From NCBI GenBank assembly GCA_004835665.1, contig RBKR01000008.1, forward strand, positions 1,302,001-1,366,000: a stretch of DNA of 64,000 nt, in the 5' to 3' direction. The notes beneath the pieces are model-generated. The model saw only the letters and a program-made list of their open reading frames with translations. It searched no databases and was not told the origin of the DNA. Below, piece after piece: positions 22,767 to 34,665 of this stretch (within the stretch, counting starts at the first letter, position 1; each line of letters starts with the position of its first letter). Source of the stretch: Phoma sp. XZ068 (Eukaryota > Ascomycota > Dothideomycetes > Pleosporales > Didymellaceae). The position numbers were made by a program, and so were the translations under genes.

Positions 22767-24872
22767 TCAGTATAGTCTATTCGGCCGCCAGAAGCCTGAC
22801 GCCACAACACCCGTGTGCTCGTCGTCTTGCCAACATTCGACACCGTCCGCTACGGAACCTAGACCAGCCATGTCTCCGTCAGATTCCTCCAACCTTCCGT
22901 ACGGCACAGGCTCGACTGATGACTCCCCATCGAGACCCTCCTCTTCCAGCGAGTCCGTCTCACCTATGTACTCTCGACCACCAATATCTGCACCCTGGTC
23001 GTCGACGGCTTCTTCGAGGCCGAAATGTACAGACTGACGCCGCCGTTGCTGTTGATGCACATAGAAACTGCGACCAGAGACGTCTGGGAGTCTTGATGGC
23101 GGAGCATTCGAAGCAAGAAACCGTACTGTGGGCGCTTCTACAGTCCTAAGAAATGAACTACGCCTATCCTGCCCGACGGTGTCATGAGGTCCAGGGAATA
23201 TAGGGGCTTCAGGATGATGAGCTCTGCGCCATGTCGCTTGCCGATGCTCTGTCTGGATTACACTGTTGCAGTGTTGCAGGACTTCCCCTGAGCTCAACGA
23301 CTGTTGGCGACTGTCATGCGGAACAGAACTCCTTGCGACATTTGTACAAGTTCGTTCCTGAGCAGACACCGCATTTCCGGCTGCGTGAGACATCCTGATC
23401 ATCCCTTCACTCCTCGAGCCTTCGGCCGTGGGAACATCATCATGTCCAGCATTTATCCGGGTTCGCAACACCGGCCGCGTTGACAAAGGCGAAGTAACGC
23501 TTCTGGCTGTGTGGCAATGTAAAGCTCGGCCAACGAATTCTGATCTCTGGGAAGGGGAAGTGCGCTGGGGCAAAAACTGCAATCTCGAAAATCCTATTTG
23601 CGTTAAAGCTTCAGATGGGACCCTGAAACCTTTCGCAGGGGCGGATATGGGTTCACGCATGACTGAAGAGGGTACTCGTTGGCGAGCCTTCGTATGTCCG
23701 CCACGCGATACATTTGCAGTTGCCCGGTCTGAAGAACCGAAGCGTCCCTGGTGTCCGGTCGACATACTCTTTGGATGTACTGGCGTAGCACTGGGAGCGA
23801 GGATAGACTCCGACCATGAGAAGTAGCTGGTACTCTCATGGCGCGGTGCTCCATCACTAAAACCCGAGTACGGTGCTTTGCCCTTTAAATCAACGGTGGG
23901 AATGGCAGTTTTCGGCAAATCCGATCGTTCTCGCGCCTGCCCATCGCGATTCGCCTTCGATCTGGTGTTTGTCGTTGGGCGCCCACTCGTTGCTAGCATG
24001 TTTCCGTCTGTGTCTGCTAACGCGGGGCGCACCGATGTGAAGAACGCAGATATGTCATCTTCCTTCATACGTGCGTGGCCCTTCGTCCGCTTCTTCTTAG
24101 CAAATGAAGCTTGCGTGGTGTGGTCGACCCCACCATGGTCGTTTCGCAGAAACTTCATTTCAGAGAAGACAAGGTCTGGTACTATGCAGATGTCAGCCAC
24201 AATACACTCGCTGCGGTTGTACAGGACAATGGGCTTACGACCACGATTGTTGACCGACGTGGAAGTCTTTCCATTACTGAAGAGCCCCAGTTTCTCTGTC
24301 GGCTTGAGCTAGCAAGGTGATCAGCTCACACAGTATACTTACTTGAGTAAGTAAATAGCTCTTACTGTTAACCGATCGATTGAAACGTTTCTGGCTTGGA
24401 AATCCTGACCAATGACATCGTGGGACTTTTTCACCTTCCTTCGCTTGGACTTGCGTTTCAACTTTGTCGACTCGATCTTTCGCCTTGGGCCCGGATTTTT
24501 ATCCTGCTCCTTCACACTCTTCGATCCAATGTCATATTTGCCTGGTCGAGTCTTTCGGCGAGGCCTTCGTGCATAACATTGACTTATAGCACTGGCCGTA
24601 GACTCGTTCGAGGCAATATGGGAAGTATTGCTACGAGACTTATCGACAGCATCTCGGGCACGGCGACGGTTTCGCTCGATCTCTGAGACGTCCTTGTGCT
24701 GACTCTGTGGAGAAGGAACTTTGAGCAGCGAGCTGTCTGATGAGCTTCGCACTCGCATTCTCTTCGCATCAGGGATAGGATCGGGTTGTCTCAGCAAGAG
24801 GAAACGTTCAAGGCCCGGTTGCCCGGAAGGGACTGGGTCCTCAGTCGCAGCAAGCCACTTTCGAATGTCCAT
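22767..24872 (-). CDS. Uncharacterised fungal protein, DIRKWL N-terminus
   Basis: Two exons, 24872-24366 and 24308-22767, give 682 aa. I chose the GTAAGA donor at 24365 because it joins both exons in phase 0 and produces SIDRLT-LKPTEKLGLFSNGK without a stop; the nearby GTAAGT does not. The protein begins MDIRKWLAA and has a strongly basic segment (KLKRKSKRRKVKKSHD) that looks like a nuclear localisation signal. It then carries a block running from LGLFSNGKTS to PDLVFSEMKFLRND, which resembles a short motif I recall from many uncharacterised filamentous-fungal proteins. The remainder is Ser/Arg-rich, low-complexity and probably disordered, with an acidic C-terminal region. No enzymatic domain is visible. 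A nuclear role is inference. Confidence 0.7.
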
Positions 24873-26873
24873 GTTAAGGCCCGATTATTGCATTTCACTG
24901 CATTTTGAGTAGTGCAGGCGGCCGTGAGCGTGCCGTTCCGCTGATCTACTCAGTCGAGAACTCGAAGTTGGAACGAACAATGAAGGTCGTACAGCAGTAT
25001 GCTGGTGGCGACTGCGGTGATTGGTTCGAGCCCTACGAGGGTTGGATCTGTGTAGCGTGAAGATAGGAGTGAGCAGATATTGCGCCGCTCTGCCTGGGCG
25101 GCGTTGTTGTGGGAAAATACTTTGAGAGAGACAGGAAGGTACAACAGAGGCGACCATCGAAGCCACCTGCCACCAGTATTGTGCTCGTGGAAGGCATCAC
25201 TCGTTTGCACGTCAAGTCGACTTATCCCAAGTCCAAGCAGCGGAGAAGGTGTCCAGTTTTCAGCACTGTCGTGCTTCAACACTGCAGATGTCTGGGGAGA
25301 CGGCGATCATCGCTGGCAAGGACCGGTGCATGTCTACCCATCGCTGCGATTGGATGGCTTGAGCTTTTCGAGCTGCGGTGAGTGCTCTTTGCATTTCATC
25401 CAACACCTGGGATGATGCAGCCGCCTGTCCATGGGTACAGCCTGGCTCTTGAGCAGCTATTCACGGAGCGTGAAATTGTTACCTCACCAGATTGAGGACG
25501 CCACGACAACATCTTGGATCAATGCCGCATGGGCTGTTTTCGACGTAGATGAGCGTGAGAGGGTTGCGACTCGAGTGTAACCTTTGGCCATGCTGGACGA
25601 TGTCCCGCATCCGGCGCAGGCCACCAGTCCCGTCTCTTCAATTCGGATCCCTGCAACTGGAGACCGATCGCCCTCACATTGTACTGATGAAGCCAGGGGA
25701 CAACGCACGCGGCTTCTACGCACACAACGAATTGAACGAGGTCTAAAGCAGCATGTCGAGATGTGCGCGAAAATGCGCTCCATGACACGGATCTGCGTTT
25801 ACTCGCGTAGATTTCGCGCGTTGCAAAGAAGTGAATGCCAGCAACGCACGGGCTTTCCCTGGGAAGATGCCAGGTCTAACCGTCAGCCCCTCCAAGTTGT
25901 TTGGGTCGTGACATGATAAGCGGCCTAGACCCACCTGTCAATTGACCAATCCCACGAGTTACACGCCATATCCACGGTGATGTCGCTGGTTTGGCTGCAT
26001 CCGAATGCGCATCTCTTACTCCGAGCACGCAAGCCGCTGTCTGCAAGGCCTTTCATGTGCCCCCCATTCACGACCGTCCAATAGCGCGCCTGTGTCTGTG
26101 CCGGCATCTTAAGAAGTCGAATCAGACAATTCGATCTGTCCCTTTTTGCTGGCCGACTGCCTTGTTATTGGGCTTGACTAGCCCTAAGCTAGCTATGGGC
26201 TGCATAATTCCGGCATGAGGAAACGCACACGGGACGTGCTAGCCTAGCTGCTGCAGAGGTGAGAGAGGCGTGTGGGAAGTGTGGGAGAGCTGGTGTTCAT
26301 CGATCAGGCGTTGGGCCCGGCAGAGTGAATTCACGAGCGAAGCAGCCCTACTCTCCTGACCGCAACTGTCATCTTCCCAGCACAAGTAGTTTAACGCGCT
26401 CAACAATCGGTCAATTGATCGAGACCCAGCTCGTTTGACTGTCCACCTGTCCCTATCGATCCAGGTTCCTGCTCTTGCGTGAGCGCCAACCCTACACCAA
26501 CACAGCTAGCGTTCGTTCACTGGAGGGGTCTTAGTTCTATCTGCCCCGCCAACCCAAGCCCTCCACCTCGCTTTCTCTGCCTCATCATCACGACCTTGCA
26601 GCGGACTTCTTTCTTCATCCACACATATTATCGATTGCTTGTGCCATCGATACCGAAACAGCCTGGTGCTTAAGACTAAATGTTCGTTCCGTCACGTTGC
26701 TTGTTATGACCTGCAGAGGATGCCGCGATGGCTCTCCCGCGCATGTGTCCTCCCAACTTCCTTTCTCTCTAGTACCCTTCTCATCTACCTGTTGTGAGGC
26801 TATTTGTATCGCGCGCGTGTCTTTCTTGTTCGAGAGTCGGTATTGAGACAGTTCAGTGCTCCTTTAGATCACC
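24873..26873. promoter_or_regulatory. Long divergent intergenic region
   Basis: This 2.0-kb stretch lies between the uncharacterised gene and the RRM gene, transcribed away from each other. Short open frames on both strands lack motifs and are mutually overlapping. The last 400 bp (26,470-26,873) are pyrimidine-rich (CT, TTC, CCT runs), typical of the long 5' leader of a highly expressed fungal gene. An unrecognised non-coding transcript or small gene could lie in 24,900-26,300. Confidence 0.4.
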
Positions 26874-27716
26874 ATGTCGAAGCTCTTCGTAGGGTAAGTC
26901 AAATCTCACTGTTACTACAAGTCCTCAACTGACATCACGAAAGAGGTCTTGCGTGGCATACCGATGACGCGACTCTGCGCCAGAAGTTCGAGGAGTTTGG
27001 CCAAGTCGAAGAAGCCGTGAGTGGCGACGCGCCATGCGCATGACTTGCTCGAGGAGACACGCAGATTGCTCACTTCAGTACAGGTAGTCGTCAAGGACCG
27101 CGATACTGGTCGCAGCAGGGGCTTCGGTTTCGTCCGCTTCGCCACCGATGCTGAGGCCGATACTGCCATGCAGAACATGAACAACGTCGAGTTGGTGCTC
27201 CTGTTCTTTACCTTTTTTTCTCCCATTCGCGATGCAACTCGACTGTCGCTCAGCCTCGAAGCATAGCTGAGACGTTGCGCATGCGCTACTTCTAGTTGAA
27301 TGTGCTGACCAGCCTAGGTTTGATGGACGTACCGTCCGCGTCGACAAGGCCTCTGACCGTGCTGGAGGCGGTGGCGGCGGTGGCGGCCGCGGTGGCTTCG
27401 GAGGTGGCTACGGCCGTGGAGGCGGTGGTGGCTACAGCGGCGGCGGTGGTGAGTGCAATATACAACACTGATTGTTTTCATGGCTAACTAAAGCAGGCTA
27501 TGGCGGCGGCGGCGGTCGTGGTTCGTAATCACCACACAACTTCACATTTATACTATACTGACTATGATCGCAGGCTACGGCGGCCAAGGCGGAGGCCAAT
27601 GGGGTCCTTCTGGCGGTCAGGCCGGTGGCTACCAAGGTCAGGGCGGCTACGGCGGCCAGCGCCAGGGCTACGGCGGCGAACAGCAGCAGGGTGGTGGTGG
27701 TGGCGGCCAGTGGTAA
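26874..27716 (+). CDS. Glycine-rich RRM RNA-binding protein
   Basis: Six exons: 26874-26893, 26944-27016, 27084-27190, 27318-27448, 27497-27520 and 27574-27716. The spliced product is 165 aa. One RRM fills residues 1 to about 80: KLFVGGLAWHTDD contains RNP2, and RGFGFVRF is RNP1. A glycine-rich tail of GGYGG/GGGG repeats ending in QW makes up the rest. This is the architecture of plant GRP7/8 and animal CIRBP, small RNA chaperones often induced by cold or stress. Exon 5 is only 24 nt and several donors are weak (GTTGGT, GTTCGT), so retained-intron or exon-skipped isoforms are plausible. All junctions were checked for phase. Confidence 0.88.
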
Positions 27717-28715
27717 ATGTCCTGACGAAACCCCCTCCGCGACTGATGGCGAAGTATGTTCCAACATACCGCGCTATGGACTTGATGCTGGGGGTCTCAG
27801 CAGGGAGCCTGCTGCGTCTGGTCTTCGATGGAAGTGATCGTTCGAGCTCTGGTAGACACCGTTTCTGACTAGGATGGGTGCTGGCGATCCAATGTGCTTC
27901 TCAAGCTTCTTGTATGATGGAGCCTGGTGGTTGCGATTGAGTCGCACTGACGAGATGATTGATACCCATTGAATCAGGACTTGCTTGTCTCGGGTCGTGG
28001 TTCTGGTTGCTTTACTCAACCTTGTTTACGGTTTCTTCATATTTATGGTCGAGATTCACGCTCAAAAAGTTGCTGCTACTTGCATTGACATGCGCTTGAC
28101 ATAGTGATATTCTGGACAAGGTGAGACCATCGCATTAGCTAAACATTGGTAAGCATCCCTGCGGACGTTGCTTTACTCAATCTGGTCCTCGACTTGAGGC
28201 TCTGCGACATACACACTCGCACCCCGAATTCAAAGCCTAAGCCTGCAATCAACTCAAGACAGCCAGGCTGCCGTCTTCGACATTCCAAAAAGCGTGTGTA
28301 ACACAATCCTTCACGTTTTAAGCAATGAACTGCAATGCCACCGGCATACGACCGACGGACACAACATCACACCAGTGAGATATTTTCAGTATGACCGCTC
28401 GCATCTTGTGCTTGGGAACGGAAGGAAGGCTGTCAGCTTGGCCAACGCATTGTGACAACTCCGCATAAAACGTACATAACCGCCGTGAGCTCGACGCTGG
28501 CTGCAGACAGTGCATACAAGGAACGCAGATGCAAGTGATCGTCGCGAGTCAGGCGCTCCACCGGCAAGCCATGTGGCCCGCATGGCCCGCATTGCTGCTG
28601 CCTTGTGGGTTGGCGGGCGTTGCCCGAGCTGGGGTTGTAGAGACCAGGTCAGAAATCCGCACTCCATGACCCTGGAACATCAACACCGCCATATCCAGCT
28701 GGACTCAAGGGCATC
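27717..28715. other. Intergenic, tandem spacer
   Basis: One kilobase between the RRM gene and the S33 peptidase gene on the same strand. I see only short, motif-free frames. It holds the first gene's 3' UTR and the second gene's promoter. Confidence 0.45.
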
Positions 28716-31185
28716 ATGAAGAGCTGGAATGAGCATGGTGACGCACTTGTTGCGCCTCGGCGGGGTCTCGCACGCACTCGCTTCCTGACTGCTATCTTCG
28801 TTGCACTTGTCCTATTTGCAGGATTGGATACTATCTTTCCCAGCTTTAAGTATCAATTCATTCCAGAGCCAGGCAGACAGCCACAATCAGGGACCAGCCA
28901 CGCTCCAAAATCGTTCCAATGGTCTCAGGTACGTGTTGCGCATTCCTAAGCATCAACATTGCGGGGACAACCGTACAACGGCAACCGGCAACAACGGGGC
29001 AAATTGCATCTCTATCTTATCAGACCAACCACAATACCACAACACGATGAAGTCTACGTCAAGCGCATGAGACGAGCAGCGAGCCTCGTCAAAAGATAAG
29101 ACTTAGGGGATTGTGTCGCCATGGACTCGTGAATGCTCCGATGAAAATTGAGACCTTGACGATGCAATGGCCTTGTGTTGACCATTGGGGACGACAGCAT
29201 GCTGTATCACACTCGCTAATACGGCATTTTATGTCCTGGACACATCACTCGTTCTTGAACCCCGATTTCACATCGTTCAGAGCAGGATTTACACCAGACT
29301 GACCGCCCGATAGATCACACCCAAAAAGTATTTCGAGTTCCATAAATGCTTTGATGGATTCGAGTGTGCCAAACTGAGTTTACCCCTGGACTACTTTAAT
29401 GGCACATTTCCAGATGACACAGTCAGCGTTGCCATTGCAAAGTTACCCGCGAAAGTACCAATCGACGATCCTCGTTATGGAGGTCCGATACTGCTCAACC
29501 CAGGCGGTCCTGGAGGCCCTGGAGCGCTCTTTGCGCTCATGATAGCAAATACGCTACAGTGGGTTGTAGACCCAGCCTCTGATCCTGCGACAGCAGGGAA
29601 AGATGCTCGATTCTTTGATATCATTGGTTTTGATCCTCGTGGCATCGGCGAAACAGAACCAGCGGCGACTTGCATATCCGACCCTGCTGCAGCATGGTCC
29701 TGGAGGTTGAGAGAGACAGAGGAAGGGATCCTAGGCAGCTCGGATGCTTCACTTGGGCGACTTTGGTCCATGACCCACGCTTTTGGTTCTTCTTGCAAAG
29801 AGGCCATGGACGAAGAGGATGGTCCAAACATCAAGCAATACATGACCACTGCTTCCGTTGCACGAGATATGCTGGAGATTGTTGAAAGACATGCTGAATA
29901 TGTTGCGCAACAGCCTGCTCAAGCCACACACAACAAAGGAAAACGGTCTGATTATCGCAATACTGGATTGACAGCGTATGTTCCTGGGGAGGCTAAGCTG
30001 CAGTACTGGGGCTTTTCGTACGGCACCTTCCTCGGTTCCACATTCGCGTCCATGTTTCCTGATCGTGTCGGACGAGCCGTTCTCGATGGTGTCGTTAATG
30101 ACTACGACTACAGCCATTCTCTAGGAAACGGCAGTCTAGTAGACAACGAGAAGGCCATGGAGTCTTTCTACTCATACTGCCTGCTCTCCGGATACGAAGC
30201 TTGTCCGCTTGGCGGAAATGCTACCACCACCGCTCAAATCAGAACCAATACGGAGAACATCTTAAAATCCCTTTACCACAGTCCGTTCATTCTCAGCTCG
30301 GCAGAAGGCCCGGAAGTAATCACATACTCCGACATCAAAGCCGTCATCTTCAGCAGCCTCTATCAACCCCAAATTAGCTTCGAATCACTTGGGCACCTCC
30401 TACCGCAAATCGAAGCTGGTAGCGGTGATTTGATCGATCTTCTCTCTAGGCCCTTCCGGCTGGCTCATACACTCTCGTGTGGTATCAACGGAACGGCCAA
30501 CCCCGCAATATCCTACACTGGTGATGTTCCTACCTTTGCTATCTTGTGCGCCGACGGAATCGACCAGCAGAACGGCAGCATTGACGAGTTCTTCGAGTAC
30601 TGGCAACTCCTCAAGAATATGTCCTCAGCAGGAGGGGACATATGGGCATTGCTAAAGATGAAGTGCGCAGCCTGGAAGATCCGCGCAAGCTACAAGTTCG
30701 ATAAGGACTTTGGTGGCAACACCAGCCACCCAATCCTTTTCGTCAGCAATACTGCAGATCCAGTCACGCCCTTGCTAAGTGGAAGAGTCATGCACTCCAA
30801 GTTCCCAAACAGCGGGCTTCTCGTCAACGATCAGGCTGGCCACTGCTCGTTCTCGGTCACAAACATATGCGCTTACACCAATATCAGGGACTACTTCCAG
30901 ACTGGTGCATTGCCAGCGAAGAACACCCTTTGTGTGCCTCCGCCAAGTGCGCTTTCGCTCAACTCGACAGATCCGAAGTCTCCGTTCTATGATCCGACGC
31001 TTGAAGCTGGCAGTCACATTTTCGTGCACCCCGAGATGAGTACCGAGCAGCAGAAAATGCATAATGCAGCAAAGACAGTGCAGCGTGTGATGGCCGAGAG
31101 CGAGACGTTTGGGTTTGGCGGATCGCTTGGTAGCAAAAAGGCGGCATATCTCCAGAGGGTGATTGCTATGCAATATTGGGATTAA
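28716..31185 (+). CDS. S33 alpha/beta-hydrolase peptidase, membrane-anchored
   Basis: Two exons, 28716-28928 and 29314-31185, give 694 aa. The 385-bp intron is unusually long for this window, but both splice sites are canonical and the join (SFQWSQ then ITPKKYFEFHKCFDGFECAK) is in phase. Residues 23-42 are hydrophobic and look like a signal anchor. The alpha/beta-hydrolase fold is clear: NPGGPGGPG oxyanion region, nucleophile Ser306 in GFSYG, Asp553 in NTADPVTP, and His581 in DQAGHCSF. The last part matches the TAP C-terminal domain of tripeptidyl-aminopeptidase-like S33 enzymes. Fungal relatives are secreted or membrane-bound peptidases, but some family members hydrolyse other substrates. 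Several N-glycosylation sequons fit lumenal exposure. Confidence 0.85.
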
Positions 31186-33207
31186 TATGTCGATATGTCG
31201 AGCTGCCCTGTACAAGATACTTGAAGATTTCCTAGCGCCGAGGATTCAATGTTTGTTATGTACTACACCCGCTCGCTACTCTTTCCCATTTCTACGTCAT
31301 CGAGGCATTCGGTTGAAGTAGGCAAAGCGTGCATGAGGTATCAACCCACTCAATACCGTCACTATCATCAGAGCTAGCCCTATTACCAGATCAATCAGCA
31401 ACGCTTCAAACTGTTTTCGATAGTTGGAACACTATCCAAAGTTCTTCCTCGTTCCTCTCCCCACAGTCTCTCCACCCATGAAGCCGGCACAACAACAGTT
31501 GTTGGATTAAGAAAGCCGTCGAGTCTTGCCCCCTCACGCAGGCAGGAGTCGTGCCTACGTGGCCATCTTTCGTGAGGAATGGATGCTTGTTTTGGAGAAA
31601 GTGGAAGACCCATACAGACACGTCATATTTGGAATAAAATTGTCAGCACCCTGGGCGTTAAATGATGTCTGGAAAGTCAGGAAGCTCGGAACCCAGGACG
31701 TAAAATCCGGGTGGCCGTCGGATCCTGAATTTTTACAATAAGTTCGCTATTTGCAGGGTTCTCTTCGCCGTGAGCAGAAGCTCATATGCTTCCCAGGAGC
31801 AAAGTTGGCGCATAGTACTAGGTCGTTGCGGTGGCAGGCAAGACCAAGTACAGCGTGAGTCTTGTCACACGCATGTGTAGCTTCAATACAGCAGTCGTTG
31901 CAAAACGTATTGAGCAGGTGTTGCAAAACGGATCGAGCCAGCATCAGATTGCATTCTGATTTACCGTGCCGCGAAGAAGATAGGCTAGAATAGCAATGCA
32001 ATGGAATGTTGAGAGAATCCGGCTCAAAGCAGAAAAACTGCTTCATGTAGATAAGAGCAGGCATTCTACTTGTGCAGTTCTAATAAGGATCATCCTCTTG
32101 CGATGGTTGAAATCTAATACCTCCTCCAGGGCTTGTTCTTTTTCTATACCAATCCACTTGGACCACAGCCGCCTCTATCTCCTCAAACACCCTCCTGAAG
32201 GAAGTGCGTATACTACAAAGGTGAGTCAGAAGACCGATTCATCTCAACCTCATACTTGGCCCTTGTACCCTCGAGCCCCCCTGTAATCTTTTTTCTATAA
32301 TCGGCCAGCTTAACTGACTACATCTCTCCGCTTCTCTCCCCGCCAACTCTTGCCCCACATGATATTCTTGCACCATCGTCCCTTGCTTAACATGATACAC
32401 GGGATCACTTTATATTCGACACCAGAATGTCTTGACAGTATGGCTTGATTTCTTTATTACCCCGGAGAGGGATATCCACCATCCGTATTTCTTTTCTGGT
32501 TCTTAGCCTACTGTAGTTCATTCCGCAGTCATTTGATCAACGGAAGTAGCCATACATACGTCTCCGCGACGAGGGGCCAGTACTGACGTGCGGCGACTCA
32601 CCAGTAAAATCTCCTCGACCGTCTGTTGATAGACACAATTTTCTTTCTGTAGCGATAAAGTCAAAAGTTGAGTTGACGTAATCTTGGGTCTAGGTCAAAA
32701 GTCGCTTTCGGCAAACTTTAGGTCGTATTGATTTTTGAAGTTCTAGTGCGGTTAATCTTGAAGTTGTAATCTGAGCCTGTAATTGTTTTCAAGCCAAGTT
32801 GAAACTTTCACTCCAGGCAACAAAGGGCCATTGTGCAGTGTCGTTCTTATGTTGAGTTGGTAGAACCGGCCCAATGGATTGTCATACAATGGAGGAAACA
32901 GAGTGAAATAGTGATCGACAGATATCCCTAAGCTGCGGCCTCACCGCTGGTGGATTGCTCCAGGGTCAAACGGAACCGGTGCTTATATACGGCCCAGACT
33001 GTGATTGTGTCTCATCCATTGATTTGACTAGTCTGACAGCCTAGAATTCGATGTCAAGGGAGGCTGTTACTTTTAAAAATAAATCAGAATCGTCATTTGC
33101 GGGTCGTGATCGGCGATAGTTGCGATGGGAAATTGATTTTGAACAGCTCTAGAGCCTTCTTTAGGGTATCAGAAACGCAGGTGTAGCGAGGTATCAGGAG
33201 AAATTTT
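31186..33207. other. Long intergenic region between convergent genes
   Basis: Two kilobases between the S33 gene 3' end and the MTD1 3' end. Convergent genes rarely need this much space. A possible HET-domain remnant lies at 31,395-31,621 (listed separately). The rest (31,700-33,200) is moderately AT-rich, with no frame that resembles protein. Confidence 0.45.
31395..31621 (-). pseudogene. Possible fragment of a HET-domain protein C-terminus
   Basis: Two overlapping minus-strand frames together resemble the C-terminal end of fungal heterokaryon-incompatibility (HET) proteins. One reads FHFLQNKHPFLTKDGHVGTT, and the other continues after CVREGARLDGFLNPTTVVVP in a different frame. HET proteins usually have a segment of the kind F-x-T-x-x-G-h-h-G-x-x-P followed by R-x-G-D in this position. 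A frame change falls in the middle and no HET core domain is found upstream, so if real it is a decayed fragment. The similarity is from memory and short. Confidence 0.25.
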
Positions 33208-34353
33208 TCACGAAGCCAACACCGGAATAGCGCTCTCTTCGGCGGATTTCTTGCCGTCGTCAGCGGATTGCGTCGCATGTGCCGCCTGAGTTGCTGCAGC
33301 TGCTTCGACTTTGTTCTGCGCAAGACGCTGTATCATGGTTAGTCGCAATACACCAGTGTAAGGGACAAACACCTACAAGCAGGTTTCGCAACAGGACCGC
33401 GATAGTGACCTTGCCAATCGCGGGTACATAGATGGAAGCTTTCTCCTTCACGTCGGGGTTGAAGTTGCGCTCGCTCGAGAAGTTGATGCACACAGCGCCA
33501 TCCTTCAAAAGATGCGCAGGTACCTTGTACTTTTCTCCAGGCACACCACTGATGACCACATCACTGATGGGCAGACAATCCTTTAGCTCCCAGCCCGGCT
33601 TCTCCACGACATCGTGTTTCTTCTTCCTGATGCCCTCACCACGAGTGAATTCTTGCACGTCGGCAATATCTACGCTGTATACAGTCGCACCGTCGTTTGC
33701 CAGCAGGGCTGCCAATGGTCTGCCCACAACCTCACTTCGGTTGATAACAGTGATGGTGCGCCCGTGCAGCCTGTTGCCGTACGCGAGGATGGTGTTGTAG
33801 ATCCTGAGGTACTCGAGAATCTTGATGACGGCGAGCGGTGTGCACGGGAGGATGCTCTTCTTGGTGCCGGCAGGATCGAGGAAGCGGATATTCTGGTACA
33901 TGTTGAAGATGTACTGGTGCGACAGACCCTCGACGTCCTTGTCGGTGGAGACGATCTGCTGCAAGTACTGGTCTTGTCGGTTGCCGAAGATTGGATAGTA
34001 GACCATGATGCCATCGACCTTTGGATCATTGTTTGCATCGATGAGAGCATCTTCGAGCTCCTCGCGGTCGACCTCACGTAATTCGTAGGCAAAACCACTG
34101 TAACGCATAAGTATTGTACCTTACTGCCCAGTGCAAACTGGTGACAGCAATGCAATGGGTAGGCTCACTTCTCGTTGCACGTCTTGCCTGTCCACTCTGC
34201 ATATACCCGTGCAGCAGGATCGCTGCTAGAGAGGAAGCCCACGAGAAGAGGCTTGCGCTCGAGCGTCTTCAATCCATCCTGGATCTCCCCAAGGAGGCTT
34301 TTGGCGATGTTGTTCGCGAGAATCACCTTGCAGTTGGGTTTATCGGCGGCCAT
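33208..34353 (-). CDS. MTD1: Methylenetetrahydrofolate dehydrogenase (NAD+)
   Basis: Three exons in transcript order: 34353-34169, 34097-33377 and 33327-33208. The product is 341 aa. Splicing restores EWTGKTCNENGFAYELREVD across the first intron and LLRNLLRLAQNK across the second. The catalytic and cofactor parts are clear: GIMVYYPIFGNRQDQYLQQ, the Rossmann segment TVINRSEVVGRPLAALLAND, and ISGVPGEKYKVP. This is the monofunctional, NAD-specific cytosolic enzyme of yeast Mtd1 type, which oxidises 5,10-methylene-THF to methenyl-THF in one-carbon metabolism. The last 30 residues (Ala/Lys/Glu-rich) are an extra tail. It is divergent to MMS19 across 312 bp. Confidence 0.93.
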
Positions 34354-34665
34354 GGTGGGGTAGTGGGATCTGGTGAGAGGTGGAGGAGAGGATTGCGCAG
34401 GTCAGAGGCAATTGGCTACTTTACGCGTTTCCTGACGCGAAGGACAAGAAGACTTTTGGTCTGTGTCATCCTAAAACTTCCGTTTATGAAAGTGCGGCGC
34501 TCGTCATGGTGTTTTAACTTTTTTTCTGCCCCACCGACAGCGGCGGCCAATCAGCGAATCGGCGAAGTTGCGTCATGGGCCGGCGCCTTTGGGCTTTCGA
34601 AAGGACGCGTGCAGGCCGCCGCTCCCTTCGATACACCGAAACAACCTGTGAGACGCATCACGAGC
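34354..34665. promoter_or_regulatory. Bidirectional promoter, MTD1 / MMS19
   Basis: These 312 bp separate two divergent ATGs. The segment includes ACGCGTTTCCTGACGCG around 34,423-34,440, two ACGCG boxes 10 bp apart, which fit MBF/MluI cell-cycle-box type elements. Such a control would suit a DNA-metabolism gene, but this rests only on a five-base match. Confidence 0.45.

Noticed and set aside
24990..25060. GGTTCGAGCCC as a tRNA T arm
   Set aside because: The flanking five bases do not pair and no D arm or acceptor stem is found.
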